The notes under the pieces are model-generated. The model saw nothing but the letters and a program-made list of their open reading frames with translations, did no database searches and had not been told where the DNA came from. Of a stretch of DNA of 64,000 nt, positions 8,336-17,648 are shown one piece after another. The position numbers and the translations under genes are program-made. How positions within the stretch are numbered: the stretch's first letter is position 1; every line of letters begins with the position of its first letter. Origin of the DNA: Streptomyces sp. NBC_01454 (lineage in GTDB: Bacteria > Actinomycetota > Actinomycetes > Streptomycetales > Streptomycetaceae); assembly GCF_036227565.1 (NCBI RefSeq), contig NZ_CP109460.1, forward strand, positions 806,001-870,000. Direction: 5' to 3'.

Positions 8336-11300
8336 TCACCCCGCTGCCACCGCCTCCGCCGCCCCGCGGCCCAGGAGGTCGTGGAGGAGGCGGGTGGCGG
8401 GGAGTTCCGGGTGGAGGTAGACGTGTTCGTCGCTGTGGCCCACGGCTGCCAGGAGAGCGCGCAGGGTGGTCTTCGCGTCCTCCGTCCTTCCGGCGCGGTG
8501 CTGTGCCTGGCCCAAGAGGCCCAGGTGGAGGGGGCGGCGCAAGTGGGTTCTGGAGTGGTGGAGTTCGGCGAGTGAGGAGTGCATCAGGGGGAGGCCGTCC
8601 TCCTGTCCGGAGTGGGTGAGGGCCCAGCCCTCCAGCACCCCGAGCATGGCCTTCCAGTAGCGAAGGCCGTGTTCGTCCGCCAGGCGGACTCCCTCGGCGC
8701 CGGAGGAGCGGGCCGTGTGTGCGTCGCCTTCCCAGGCCGCCACGACCGCGTCCACGTAGAGGGCGAAGCAGCGGTCGGAGGGTCTGCTCTCGTACTCGGT
8801 GAGGTGCAGCATTTCGCGGCGGCGTGCCGTGGCGGTCGTGCGGTCGCCCATGAGCCAGTGGGTGAAGGTGTCGTAGGAACGGCAGGAGACGCGTGGGTCG
8901 TGCTGGAAGGTGCGGGCCAGGGAGTGGCCCTCGCTGGCGTACTCGTCCGCCATGGCGACGCCGTGCTCCAGTTCGGCGAGCGCCTGCCGCAGCTGGCCGC
9001 GGATGTGAAGGACGATGCCCTCGCCGTAGGCCGCGCCGAGCACCGCGACGGGCTGGCCGGTCCGGTCGGCGAGTTCCCGGAGCAGGCCCGAGAACTGGCG
9101 TGAGGCGTCATAGCGGCCGGTGACGATGTACGCCGCGCACAGGGCCCAGAGCACCGACGGGTCCTCGGGAGAGTGGGTGGTCGCGCCGAGGGCCCATCCG
9201 CGGGCGAGTGCCGTTTCGGCCTCGGCGTGGCCGTAGCCACGGGTGGTGGCCAGCACCTGGCCGAGTTGGATGTGCAGCCGCTGGTTCAGGGACGCGGCCG
9301 AGGGGTCGCCGGGCGGCAGCAGGCCGAGCAGGTGCACCGCGCGGCGCAGCCAGGTCTCCACCTGTTCGTAGGCGAGTTGCTGCTCGGCCTGTTCGGCGGC
9401 GCGCAGCAGCAGGGGAAGGGTTTCGGCGGTCGGCAGTGCGCTCTTGGCGTGCCAGGCGTGGTGGGCGATCCGCTCGATCTCCTCGTCGTCCATCTGCCCG
9501 AGCCTGCGGGCCGATATCCCCTCGACGACCCTCGCGTGCAGCCGCTGCCGGTCCTCGCGGGGGAGCTCGTCGATGAGCGTCTCGCGGACCAGGGCGTGGG
9601 TGAAGTGGAGCCGTTCGGGGTGGTGGGGGTCCTCGCCGAGCAGCCCGGCCCGGATCGCCGACTCCAGTGCCGCGGTGACCCGTTCGTCGTCGGTGGCGGT
9701 GCGCTCCAGCAGGTCGGTGTCGACCTCGGTGCCGATGACGGCGCACAGCCGCAGCACGCGCAGCACCGACTCGGGCAGTGCGGCGAAGCGCTGGTGCAGC
9801 GCCTCGCGGACGCCCGTCGGGACTCGGGTCAGCAGGACGTCCACCGCGTCGGGCCGCCGCAGGCTGCGGGCGTCCCCCAGGAGGGAGAGGAGTTGCATGA
9901 CGAAGTACGGGTTGCCCTCGCTGCGCCGGTGCAGCACCTCGACGACACCCGCGTCGACGCCGGGCCCGGCCAGGGCGACGACGAGGGCGGCGACGGCGCG
10001 GCGGGACAGCCCGCCGAGCCGCAGGGTCTCGCTCCTGGGGCCGCGCAGGACCTCGGAGAGCATCCGGCGCAGCGTCGCGTCCGACTCGATCTCGTGCTCA
10101 CGGGCGGTCAGGACGATGCCGAGCGGGTGGCCCTGGCTGCGGGTGCTCAGCAGTCTGAGGAGGTCCAGGGAGGCGGTGTCGGCCCAGTGCAGGTCCTCCA
10201 TGAGCAGGACGAGGGGGCGCTGGGCGGCGAGGGTGAGCAGGACCTCGCAGACCGCGTCGTGGGTGAGGAACCGGGCCCGGCCCCAGTCGGATTCGGGGGC
10301 CGGTGGGGCGGGCCGGGCCGCGCGCTCGGGCATCAGCGGGGCGAGCAGGGTGCCGAATGGTTTCGCCGCTTCGCGGAAGGCGTCCGGGCGGGTCGTGGAC
10401 AGTCGTCTGAGGATCTGGGTCCACACCCAGTAGGGCGGTACGCCCTCGCCCAGGAAGCAGTGGCTCCAGATCACCTCCAGGCCGGCATCCTCCTGATCGG
10501 GACCGTCCTGGCCCGCGCGGGGGGTTCCCAGCCGGGGTACGAGTTCGAGGAGCAGCCGGGTCTTGCCGACGCCGGCGGGGCCGAGGACGCCCGCCACGTG
10601 ACCGTGACCGGCGAGGGCGCTGGCCGCCGCGGCGGTCAGGCGCTGTAACTCCTGGCTGCGGCCGGTGAACGGCGACGCGGCGCCCGGGCCGCCGCACACC
10701 GGTCGTACGGTCTCGGTGCTCGTGTCGTCGTATTCCCGAGCCGTCGTCTCCTGCGCCGGACGCGCGCGTTCCCATGAATCCGGGGTGGTCGAGCGCGGGG
10801 GCGTGGTGAGAGTCAGCGGCCGGCGGGCGGGGCCGGGTCGGGGTTCGGCGGGGGGTCTGTCCGGCTGGTGCCCGTGCGTCTGCGCCCCGGCGCTTACGGC
10901 GCCTTCGGTGCCTCCCGGTCCCGCGGTCAGCGTGCCGTCCTGGCGAGCGTGCGCACTGCGGTCCGGTGCGAAGGGCTCGTCGTCCGGAGCCGCGACCGGC
11001 CTGGCGAACCCCTCGGATGTCCCGGCCGCCGCTCCCCCGCCGAACCCACCGGACGCCTCCGCCACCGCGGGCCGTTCGGGCTCCGGTGCCGCGTGCCGCG
11101 GGCGCGCCTTCGCCCCGCGCGCGCCTGCGCCGTCGTGCGCCGTTGCTGCCCCGATCGCCGCGGCGCCCGGCGCGGGCCCGGCAGGTTCGGGGAGGTCGGG
11201 GTGCGGTTCGGCGGTGGGCGCGCCCACCCCCGGCTCCTGGCGCAGGATCGCGGTCCTGACTCTGCGGAGTTCGGCGGCCGTGCCCACGCCGAACTCCTCT

Positions 11301-12049
11301 TCCAGATGGACGCGGGTCCGTTCGTACACTTCGAGCGCCTCGGCCTGCCGCCCGAGCCGGGACAGAGCCGTCATGAGGTGGCCGACCAGGCGTTCTCGTG
11401 CCGGGTGGAGACGTGCCTCGCGGTCGAGGCCGGCGGCCACTTCCTGGGCTTCACCGAGGGCGAGTTGGGCCTCCGCGCACGACTCCACGGCGTTGAGCCG
11501 GACATCTTCGAGACGCGAACTCTCGTCGCTGAGCGGAGGATGACCGTCGAACTCCGCGTAGGGCGAACCCCGCCACAGGGACAGGGCTGCCGTGAACCGG
11601 TTTCGCGCGGCGCGCGGGTCGCGGCGTTCCTGCAGCAGCCGCCCTTCGGCGATCAGGTGCTCGAAGCGGCAGGCGTCGATCTGTTCGGCGGCGAGTTCCA
11701 GGACGTAGCCGGGCGCGCGGTGGCGCAGCACGGTGGGGCGGTCCGGCCCGGAGGCCGGCTGCAGTACGCGGCGCAGGTGGGATAAGTGGCTCTGGAGCGT
11801 GGCGACGGCCTGCCGCGGGGGCTCCGCGCCCCACAACTCCTCGATCAGCAGTTCCGTGGGCACCACGCGCCCCAGGCGTATGAGGAGCAGGGCGAGCAGG
11901 GCCTTGCGGCGTGGCGGACCGAGGGGGAGGTCGCGGCCGCCGTGGCGCGCCGACATGGGGCCCAGAACGCTCAGCAGGAGGGGCTCGTGCGGTCCGGCCG
12001 CGGGGGTCGGGGTGGTCGGGGGCGGGTTCGGCGTCAGGAATGAAGGCAT
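8336..12049 (-). CDS. Large AfsR/SARP-type regulator: OmpR-like DNA-binding, BTAD, AAA ATPase, TPR region
   Basis: A 1237-residue regulator. Residues about 25-105 form a winged helix (LLLSVLGPMSARHGGRDLPL, ELWGAEPP) and about 110-260 a bacterial transcriptional activation domain, together a SARP head. A long Ala/Pro/Gly-rich linker follows. Then comes an ATPase with Walker A GPAGVGKTRLLLELV and Walker B LVLLMEDLHWAD, and a C-terminal helical repeat region. There is no C-terminal LuxR domain. GGGAG precedes the ATG. Such proteins are often global or pathway activators of secondary metabolism. Its position beside the SARP and NRPS cluster suggests a role there, but this is inference. Confidence 0.87.
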   Translation of the reverse strand: MPSFLTPNPPPTTPTPAAGPHEPLLLSVLGPMSARHGGRDLPLGPPRRKALLALLLIRLGRVVPTELLIEELWGAEPPRQAVATLQSHLSHLRRVLQPASGPDRPTVLRHRAPGYVLELAAEQIDACRFEHLIAEGRLLQERRDPRAARNRFTAALSLWRGSPYAEFDGHPPLSDESSRLEDVRLNAVESCAEAQLALGEAQEVAAGLDREARLHPARERLVGHLMTALSRLGRQAEALEVYERTRVHLEEEFGVGTAAELRRVRTAILRQEPGVGAPTAEPHPDLPEPAGPAPGAAAIGAATAHDGAGARGAKARPRHAAPEPERPAVAEASGGFGGGAAAGTSEGFARPVAAPDDEPFAPDRSAHARQDGTLTAGPGGTEGAVSAGAQTHGHQPDRPPAEPRPGPARRPLTLTTPPRSTTPDSWERARPAQETTAREYDDTSTETVRPVCGGPGAASPFTGRSQELQRLTAAAASALAGHGHVAGVLGPAGVGKTRLLLELVPRLGTPRAGQDGPDQEDAGLEVIWSHCFLGEGVPPYWVWTQILRRLSTTRPDAFREAAKPFGTLLAPLMPERAARPAPPAPESDWGRARFLTHDAVCEVLLTLAAQRPLVLLMEDLHWADTASLDLLRLLSTRSQGHPLGIVLTAREHEIESDATLRRMLSEVLRGPRSETLRLGGLSRRAVAALVVALAGPGVDAGVVEVLHRRSEGNPYFVMQLLSLLGDARSLRRPDAVDVLLTRVPTGVREALHQRFAALPESVLRVLRLCAVIGTEVDTDLLERTATDDERVTAALESAIRAGLLGEDPHHPERLHFTHALVRETLIDELPREDRQRLHARVVEGISARRLGQMDDEEIERIAHHAWHAKSALPTAETLPLLLRAAEQAEQQLAYEQVETWLRRAVHLLGLLPPGDPSAASLNQRLHIQLGQVLATTRGYGHAEAETALARGWALGATTHSPEDPSVLWALCAAYIVTGRYDASRQFSGLLRELADRTGQPVAVLGAAYGEGIVLHIRGQLRQALAELEHGVAMADEYASEGHSLARTFQHDPRVSCRSYDTFTHWLMGDRTTATARRREMLHLTEYESRPSDRCFALYVDAVVAAWEGDAHTARSSGAEGVRLADEHGLRYWKAMLGVLEGWALTHSGQEDGLPLMHSSLAELHHSRTHLRRPLHLGLLGQAQHRAGRTEDAKTTLRALLAAVGHSDEHVYLHPELPATRLLHDLLGRGAAEAVAAG

Positions 12050-12837
12050 ATCGCTCCCAATCGTTCTCGCACGCGCGGTGGTGCCGACGGGCGGGTGGCG
12101 CAGTGCGGCCGGTGCCCTCCCGAAGCGGAGCCTTACACAGGAAATGGGGGCGTTCCAAGATCATCGTCGCCGTCGGCAGGCGAACGGCAAGGCCCCCGCT
12201 GGGATTTCGGCCGGATTGGCCAAAAACCGTGCAGTGGACGGCAAGAATTCGGCAGCTTCCCGGCCAGGCCACCGCAAGGGCGGTGCCGCAGGATGCCCGT
12301 CATCGGAAACCACGCCGAACGGTGAGGCCACGGTCGAAGCCTCCGGTGACGCCTTCGCCGTCACCCGCCGGCCAGACCTTCACCGAGGCCGCCCCGCAAC
12401 GGGAAGGAGTATCGGTCCGATGCGCAACGGATTGTTGGTGAATCCCGCGACCGCAGGAGTTCCACGGCCACCCTCCGGGGTCCGCAAACGGCCGGCGCAT
12501 GACCGAAGTTGTGGTGAGAGGCCGACGACCGGTGGCGGGACGGCCCCGGTGACCGCGGGGCGGAGCTGACCGGCCGGTTGCGCGAGGGAGGGCCGGCGCC
12601 TCCCGTTCGGTGAATGGGTCGGACGTCATGTCGCGACTCTGCGGCGGGACGGTCACCGGGACCAGGCAGCGCCACTCCCAGGAGGGGCAACCCTAGGAGT
12701 GCCACGCCCACCCTCCCCTCCGGCGCCCCCTGCCGGCCTCCAGACCTGTCCCTCCGAAGCTGACGCAACGTCAACAAGCACCGTTTCGGTGCCGATTGCC
12801 ATGCTCGTCAGGCATGTGATGTGAAGGGTCTAGTTCC
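12050..12837. other. Long divergent intergenic region
   Basis: The 788 bp separate the divergent large regulator and the small SARP gene. I see no convincing gene. Open frames here have no recognisable domain and poor codon bias. The region contains a short inverted repeat CACTCC/GGAGTG (about 12672-12700) and the palindrome at 12761-12773. The length suggests complex regulation of both genes. Confidence 0.5.
12761..12773. promoter_or_regulatory. TGACG-CAA-CGTCA palindrome upstream of SARP
   Basis: A perfect 5-3-5 inverted repeat located 64 bp upstream of the SARP start codon, where a repressor or activator could overlap the promoter. No cognate regulator is assigned. Confidence 0.35.
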
Positions 12838-13668
12838 GTGCATTATGCAATCCTCGGGCCGGTCCGCCTCGTCATCAACGGTGAACCTCGACCGATTCGA
12901 TCCCGGAACCTCTCGATAATTCTGGCCACTCTTCTTGTGAAAGCGGGAAGTATCGTCACCGTCGACGACCTCATCGGCGAGGTATGGGCCCAACCGCCAC
13001 AACGGGCACGCGACGCGATCTACGTACACATCTCCAAGCTGCGCCAGCAACTCGGCGACAAGTCGCAGGGGGACGTCATATGGAGTCAATTCCCGGGCTA
13101 CCTCATGCGGCTCCAGGGCGAGCAACTGGACCTCCAGTTGTTCCACCGCCATCGGATCGACGGCCATCGCCACATGGTGAACGGCGACTACAGGTCGGCG
13201 GCCCGCGAGTGGAAATTGGGGCTCTCGCTCTGCCGCGGCACACCGCTCGGCGGAGCCTGCTCCGGACCGATCCTCGGCAGCTTTGACTCGTGGCTGCAGC
13301 AATCCCGCGCAGACTGCGTCGAGCTGGCCGCTTGGTCGCAGCTCAGCGCAGGCCTGTGCCACGAGGTGATCGAGTTCCTCTCGCTACACCTGATGCAGTA
13401 TCCGTTGAACGAAATCCTGTACCAGCAGTTGATGCTGGCGTTCTTTCTGTCGCGCCACCGCGCGCAATCCCTTCGGGTTTTTCACCGGGCCCGCCAGACA
13501 CTCGCCGGCGAACTCGGGATCAATCCGGGCGGAGACCTGCGGACGATGCAGGACATCGTCTCGACCGACGACGTCGGACGGGCCAAGCGTGTCATCGCCT
13601 CCGCCGTGGCGTCGCGCGTCAGCGATCTGCGGCCTTCAGGAGTTCCGGCGGCATCCCAATTCTGTTGA
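12838..13668 (+). CDS. SARP-family transcriptional activator
   Basis: 276 residues from a GTG with GAAGGG about 9 nt upstream. An N-terminal OmpR-like winged helix (about 1-90: MHYAILGPVRLVINGE, LIGEVWAQPPQRARDAIYVHISKLRQQL) is followed by a bacterial transcriptional activation domain (about 95-245), the small-SARP plan of ActII-ORF4/RedD-type pathway activators. Codon use is less GC-biased than in neighbours, suggesting recent acquisition or a specialised gene. SARPs bind direct heptamer repeats at about 11-bp pitch near the -35 region. Such an array lies in the divergent promoter of the peptide cluster (22961-23012), so this is the likely cluster-situated activator. Confidence 0.9.
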   Translation: MHYAILGPVRLVINGEPRPIRSRNLSIILATLLVKAGSIVTVDDLIGEVWAQPPQRARDAIYVHISKLRQQLGDKSQGDVIWSQFPGYLMRLQGEQLDLQLFHRHRIDGHRHMVNGDYRSAAREWKLGLSLCRGTPLGGACSGPILGSFDSWLQQSRADCVELAAWSQLSAGLCHEVIEFLSLHLMQYPLNEILYQQLMLAFFLSRHRAQSLRVFHRARQTLAGELGINPGGDLRTMQDIVSTDDVGRAKRVIASAVASRVSDLRPSGVPAASQFC

Positions 13669-13760
13669 TCCGCAGGGCGCGAGCGAGGGGAATCCCTTCA
13701 CCCGTCACCTTCGATCGGCCGCCGCAGCCGCGCCGGCCTCGCCCACAGGAAAGAGGGACC

Positions 13761-13802
13761 GTGATCGTCATTCCCCTCCGCGCCCTTCCGGTGGCGCGAT
13801 GA
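13761..13802 (+). CDS. Possible 13-codon leader peptide coupled to the antiporter gene
   Basis: GTG at 13761 with GAGGG just upstream encodes VIVIPLRALPVAR and ends in a TGA that overlaps the antiporter ATG (ATGA). The antiporter itself has a poor ribosome-binding site, so translational coupling to this short frame would explain its expression. This is very short and speculative. Confidence 0.25.
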   Translation: MIVIPLRALPVAR

Positions 13803-15076
13803 GCGCCCCGGACGCGAGCGCGATGCTGCTCGCCCTCGCCGCCCTCGTTCTCGTCTGCCGGTCGATGGCGGCCCTCGCGCGCCGCCTGGGCCAGCCCTCG
13901 GTGGTCGGGGAGATCGTCGGCGGTGTGCTCCTGGGCCCCAGCCTCTTCGGGGGCAGACTCACCGACACGCTCTTCCCGACCGAGATCCGTCCGCTGCTCG
14001 GCGCCTTCGCGAACGTCGGCGTGGCGTTGTTCATGTTTCTGGTGGGGCTCGAGTTCGACCGTCGCGCCGTACGCCAGGAGGCGGCGACGATGGGCTGGTT
14101 GGGCACCGGGGCGCTCGTGGTGCCATTCGGGCTCGGGTCGCTGTTCGCGCTCCGGCTGCTCGACGATCATCCGAGCCGGCAGCCGGCGGTGTTCGTCGTG
14201 TTCCTGGGCACGGCCATGGCCGTCACCGCCTTCCCCGTGCTCGCACGGATCATCGTCGACCGTGGCCTGCTCACCAGCAGGGTCGGCGGGCTCGCACTGG
14301 CGCTGGCGGCCGTGGGCGATGTGATCGCCTGGACGGTGCTCGCCGTCGTCGTCGCCGTCGTCGGGTCGGAAGGGCACTCCTGGCGCCTGTTCCTGCTGCT
14401 GCCCTATGCCGCGATCATGGTGTGCGCGGTCCCGCGGCTGCTGAGCTGCCGTGTCGTGCGGCGGCTCCCGCAGCGGACGACCACGCCGCTCGTGATGGCG
14501 GGCGTGCTCGCCTCCGGCGCCGCGACGGAGTGGATGGGGCTGCATCTGATCTTCGGGGCCTTCCTGTTCGGCCTCGCCGTGCCCCGCTCCGGGCTGCGCG
14601 GCGGGTTCCGGGAGGGGCTGGGCACCTCGGTCGAGCCGCTGGCGTCCTTCCTCATGCCGATCTACTTCGTGGTCGCCGGGTTCCGCGTGGACCTCTCGCA
14701 CCTCGATGCCGCCGCGATCGGGGAGCTGTTGATGATCCTGCTCGTCGCGAGTGGCGGAAAGCTCCTCGGCGTCTACGGCGGGGCCCGGGCCGCCCGCCTC
14801 GACCACCGGTCGGCGCTGGCGCTCGCCACGCTGATGAATGTGCGGGGCCTGACCGAGCTGGTGCTGCTGACGGTGGGCCTCTCCCTGGGGATCCTGGATC
14901 CCGGCCTTTACTCGCTGATGGTCGTGATGGCCGTCGTGACGACGGTCGTGTCGGGACCGCTGTTGCGTGCGAGCATCGGCTCGTCCGCGCAGGGCGAGGG
15001 AGCGCTCGGGGCACGGGTTCCGGCGCCGGGTCCGAAGGACGAGGACGGGGCGCACCCTTCGGCAAGGCGGCCGTAG
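13799..15076 (+). CDS. Cation:proton antiporter (CPA2 family)
   Basis: 425 residues, mostly membrane helices, from the ATG overlapping the preceding short frame. Motifs GQPSVVGEIVGGVLLGPSLFG in helices 1-2, FLVGLEFD in helix 3-4 and the AVGDVIAWTVLA stretch carrying the ion-binding Asp are typical of KefB/NhaS3-like CPA2 exchangers. There is no C-terminal TrkA-N domain, only a short hydrophilic tail. It probably exchanges Na+ or K+ for H+. Some antibiotic clusters carry such an antiporter, but a direct role in export or resistance is not shown. It is convergent with the nitroreductase gene. Confidence 0.85.
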   Translation: MSAPDASAMLLALAALVLVCRSMAALARRLGQPSVVGEIVGGVLLGPSLFGGRLTDTLFPTEIRPLLGAFANVGVALFMFLVGLEFDRRAVRQEAATMGWLGTGALVVPFGLGSLFALRLLDDHPSRQPAVFVVFLGTAMAVTAFPVLARIIVDRGLLTSRVGGLALALAAVGDVIAWTVLAVVVAVVGSEGHSWRLFLLLPYAAIMVCAVPRLLSCRVVRRLPQRTTTPLVMAGVLASGAATEWMGLHLIFGAFLFGLAVPRSGLRGGFREGLGTSVEPLASFLMPIYFVVAGFRVDLSHLDAAAIGELLMILLVASGGKLLGVYGGARAARLDHRSALALATLMNVRGLTELVLLTVGLSLGILDPGLYSLMVVMAVVTTVVSGPLLRASIGSSAQGEGALGARVPAPGPKDEDGAHPSARRP

Positions 15077-15081
15077 TTCGT

Positions 15082-15141
15082 GATCGGGATCGGGATCGGG
15101 GTCAGGGTCGGGGTCAGGGTCGGGGTCAGGGTCGGGGTCAG
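15082..15141. repeat. Hexamer/12-mer tandem repeat
   Basis: Three copies of GATCGG (15082-15099) pass into about 3.5 copies of GGTCAGGGTCGG (15100-15141), i.e. ten hexamers of consensus G[AG]TC[AG]G with no interruption. It lies in the 143-bp gap between two convergent genes. It is a simple-sequence repeat, likely variable in copy number between strains. Confidence 0.85.
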
Positions 15142-15160
15142 GATCGTGAGGACCACCTAC

Positions 15161-15195
15161 GGGTTGGCGCGGCGCCGACCGTCCCGCGCCAACCC
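15161..15195. terminator. Bidirectional hairpin terminator between antiporter and nitroreductase
   Basis: GGGTTGGCGCGG (15161-15172) and CCGCGCCAACCC (15184-15195) form a perfect 12-bp stem with an 11-nt loop. It lies between convergent genes, with no T-tract on either side, as is usual for Streptomyces hairpin terminators. Confidence 0.75.
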
Positions 15196-15219
15196 GGTTC
15201 CGCGCACGCCCCGTTCCGC

Positions 15220-15903
15220 TCAGTCGTGGAACCGCGTGGTCTCGGTCAGCGGCGCGCGAGGGATGGCCGGCATGGCGGCCGCGGCCTCCGGCTCGGGGTA
15301 GCCGAAGGAGATGCCGAACAGCAGCTTGTCCGTCGAGGGGCCGAGGACGGAGCGCACGGCGTCGGCGTAGAACCCGAGCACGCCCTGCGGGCAGCTGGCG
15401 ACGCCGTGGGCCGTCATGGCGAGCATCAAGGTCTGCGCGTAGATGCCGAGGTCGGCCGTCATGCGCGCGTCCGCGTCGGCGGGGACCGAGAGCAGCGCGA
15501 CATGCGGCGCGCCGTAGAAGCGCAGCCCCGTGAGGAACGCCCGCCGCCGCCCGGCACGGTCGCCCCGCGCGATCCCGAGTGCTTCGTGCATCAGCGCGCC
15601 GGCCGCGAAGCTGCGTTCCGCGGCCGTCCCGGTGTACGGGTGCAGCGGGAAATCGGGGGTCGGCTTCCCCGATTCGGCGGCTTGCACCAGTGCCTCGCCG
15701 AGCCGTTGGCGGGCCCCGCCGCTGACGACGTCGACCGACCACGGCTGGGTGTTCGAGTGCGACGGGGCCGAGGCCGCCAGGTCGAACACCGCGGAGATGA
15801 CGGTGTCCGGTACCGGATCGGGCCGGTAGGCACGGACCGCGCGCCGGCCACGGATGAGCCGCTCGGCCACCAGGGGCTCCAGAGACGTTTCGAGAGACGT
15901 CAC
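15220..15903 (-). CDS. Nitroreductase-family flavoenzyme
   Basis: 227 residues starting at GTG (15903) with AGGAGAGG upstream. The nitroreductase fold is indicated by RRAVRAYRPDPVP, the FMN-contacting APSHSNTQPWSV segment, TADLGIYAQTLMLAMTAHGVASCPQG and a C-terminal SFGYPEPEA. These enzymes bind FMN and use NAD(P)H to reduce nitro groups, quinones or enones. Distant relatives introduce alpha,beta-double bonds into peptides. It lies 137 bp downstream of the CmlA-like gene on the same strand and could belong to the biosynthetic operon, possibly as a tailoring oxidoreductase, but that is inference. Confidence 0.85.
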   Translation of the reverse strand: MTSLETSLEPLVAERLIRGRRAVRAYRPDPVPDTVISAVFDLAASAPSHSNTQPWSVDVVSGGARQRLGEALVQAAESGKPTPDFPLHPYTGTAAERSFAAGALMHEALGIARGDRAGRRRAFLTGLRFYGAPHVALLSVPADADARMTADLGIYAQTLMLAMTAHGVASCPQGVLGFYADAVRSVLGPSTDKLLFGISFGYPEPEAAAAMPAIPRAPLTETTRFHD

Positions 15904-16040
15904 GACCTCTCCTTTCTGTGGGGGTGTTCCGCGGACCGGTCGCCACGACGATCCGGGCCGGGCACGGTGCGTGGCGGCGCCGCGTCACGCCGGTGGGACG
16001 GTGCCGGAGAAGCCGTGCGGTGCGGGAAAGAGAGGCCCCG

Positions 16041-17648
16041 TCACCACGGCAGGTCGCACGAACCGTGCAGGCGCCGCGCCTCGATCCCCCGGGTGCGGCA
16101 CGCCGCCACGAACCGCTCGGCCGCCAGCACCGGCACCGCGTTCTCGTCGAAGGTCGTCGTCGTCAGGTACCACACCCACGGCTCGTGGCCCATGGCGTAC
16201 ACATAGGCCCGGTCGCATCCCAGCGCCTCGGCGAGTGCCATGGCGCCGAGGTCGTCATTGCCGTTCAGGCGGCGGCGCACGGCCATCTCACGCGCGGGCT
16301 CGTGGGTGAAAAGGGGCCCGTAGAGCCAGGTCAGCGGGGCCCCCTCGCACTCCATGCCCAGGAAGAGCACATCGACCTCGCCGATGGCCCGCCGTACGTG
16401 CGCGTAGGCCGCGGGGTCCACCGTGGCGGTGTCGGCGGCGAAGAGCACGGACCGCCCGTCGGCCTCCAACAGCCAGGCGGACTTCGAGATGGCGAGGTCG
16501 CCGTGCTCGCCGAAGAAGGGCACGGCGGTGATCCGGCCGACCGCCGTCTCGATCTGCTGCAGCTCCCCGAGTTCGATCACCCGGGGGAAGCCCGCGGCCT
16601 CCAACGCCAGCCGCAGCGACGGGTCCTGCAGCGAGCCCGCGTCCGACCGGGGCACGACGACCGTCCCGATCCGGGTGCGCAGGCGCAGCAGCGATTCCAG
16701 CACCAAGTGGTCCTGATGCCCGTGCGTGATCAGAACGTGGTCGATGTGGTCGGGCAGGTCACTGTCGAGCAGGCGGGGCCCGGCGCCGGGGAAAGCGGGC
16801 GGCAGCAGCGGGTCCACCAGGACCGAGCCCCGGTCGTTCTCGGCCAGCACGCAGGCGTGTCCGAGGTAGCGCAGGCGCGGCTCCGTGACGGGCTCCCCGC
16901 GCGGGGCCGTCGCGGGGGTCTCGGCCGCGGTGAAGTAAGGCGCCAGCTTCCGCGCCCCGTCGGGCGTCAGCTCCAGGGCCTCCGCCACCTCGCCCAAGGG
17001 CCTCGGTGTGCGCAGCGTGGAGAACAGGACGTCGACGCCGGGGTGGCGGAAGGCCACCGGCAGCACGGTCCGCTCGTCGGTCTCCAGACGGGGGGTGGAG
17101 AGGGCGAAGGGGCGGCGGTCGGCCCGGAGGGTTTCCAGGGCGAGCGACTGGCCGTCGGTGCAGGCGTGGTCGCTGCGGTACAGCAGCGCCTCGATCAGCC
17201 GGAACGAGGCGTTGTCCTGCAGGTCGTAGACCAGCTCCACATAGCCCTTGAGCGGCTCCGGCACCAGGGGGTAGAGCCCCTCCAGGGGCGCGCCCGGGCC
17301 GGCCTTCGCGAGCAGGTCCCGCAGTGCGTCCACCGCGGCGTCGAACTCGAGCAGCCGCGCGGCGCGCCGCCGGGTCGTCTCGATCAGGGCTTGGACGTCC
17401 GCCGAGCGGTCCCCGCCGAGGTCCATGAACGGTCCGCCGGCCAGCGCCGCGGTCCGGGACGACCGCTGGTGCACCGCCGGCGCGTCCAGGTAGGACGTCA
17501 TGATCGGCAGGTGTCGGCGGGCGATGCTGCGGGCCGCCGTGCCCGGCGAGAGCAGGTGCGACCACGCGTACCAGTGGTCGACCAGTGGCTCGACCACGAC
17601 GTCGGGGCGCAGCGAGACGGGCTGCCGGGTGTGCGGGATCGCATTCAT
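16041..17648 (-). CDS. CmlA-type diiron NRPS beta-hydroxylase (copy 1)
   Basis: 535 residues, close to the 532 of CmlA of chloramphenicol biosynthesis, which beta-hydroxylates an amino acid held on a carrier domain. An N-terminal domain (about 1-240) precedes a metallo-beta-lactamase fold. Candidate diiron ligands are His309-Gly-His-Gln-Asp-His314, Glu381 (FFGEHGD), Asp in FAADTAT and Glu in LGMECEG. The 72-residue gap between the first His and Glu381 equals that in copy 2 and, from memory, CmlA. It is a clear paralogue of 32171-33826 (shared VEPLVD.WYAW.HL.SP.TA start). It overlaps the LeuD-like gene by 4 nt at the end of the chain-elongation operon. Its carrier partner is unknown; one of the non-aromatic modules is a candidate. 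Confidence 0.8.
   Translation of the reverse strand: MNAIPHTRQPVSLRPDVVVEPLVDHWYAWSHLLSPGTAARSIARRHLPIMTSYLDAPAVHQRSSRTAALAGGPFMDLGGDRSADVQALIETTRRRAARLLEFDAAVDALRDLLAKAGPGAPLEGLYPLVPEPLKGYVELVYDLQDNASFRLIEALLYRSDHACTDGQSLALETLRADRRPFALSTPRLETDERTVLPVAFRHPGVDVLFSTLRTPRPLGEVAEALELTPDGARKLAPYFTAAETPATAPRGEPVTEPRLRYLGHACVLAENDRGSVLVDPLLPPAFPGAGPRLLDSDLPDHIDHVLITHGHQDHLVLESLLRLRTRIGTVVVPRSDAGSLQDPSLRLALEAAGFPRVIELGELQQIETAVGRITAVPFFGEHGDLAISKSAWLLEADGRSVLFAADTATVDPAAYAHVRRAIGEVDVLFLGMECEGAPLTWLYGPLFTHEPAREMAVRRRLNGNDDLGAMALAEALGCDRAYVYAMGHEPWVWYLTTTTFDENAVPVLAAERFVAACRTRGIEARRLHGSCDLPW

Noticed and set aside
12361..12777. Minus-strand frame between the two regulators
   Set aside because: No domain, weak codon bias, and it covers the probable SARP promoter.
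15082..15141. CRISPR-like array
   Set aside because: The repeats are contiguous hexamers with no spacers.
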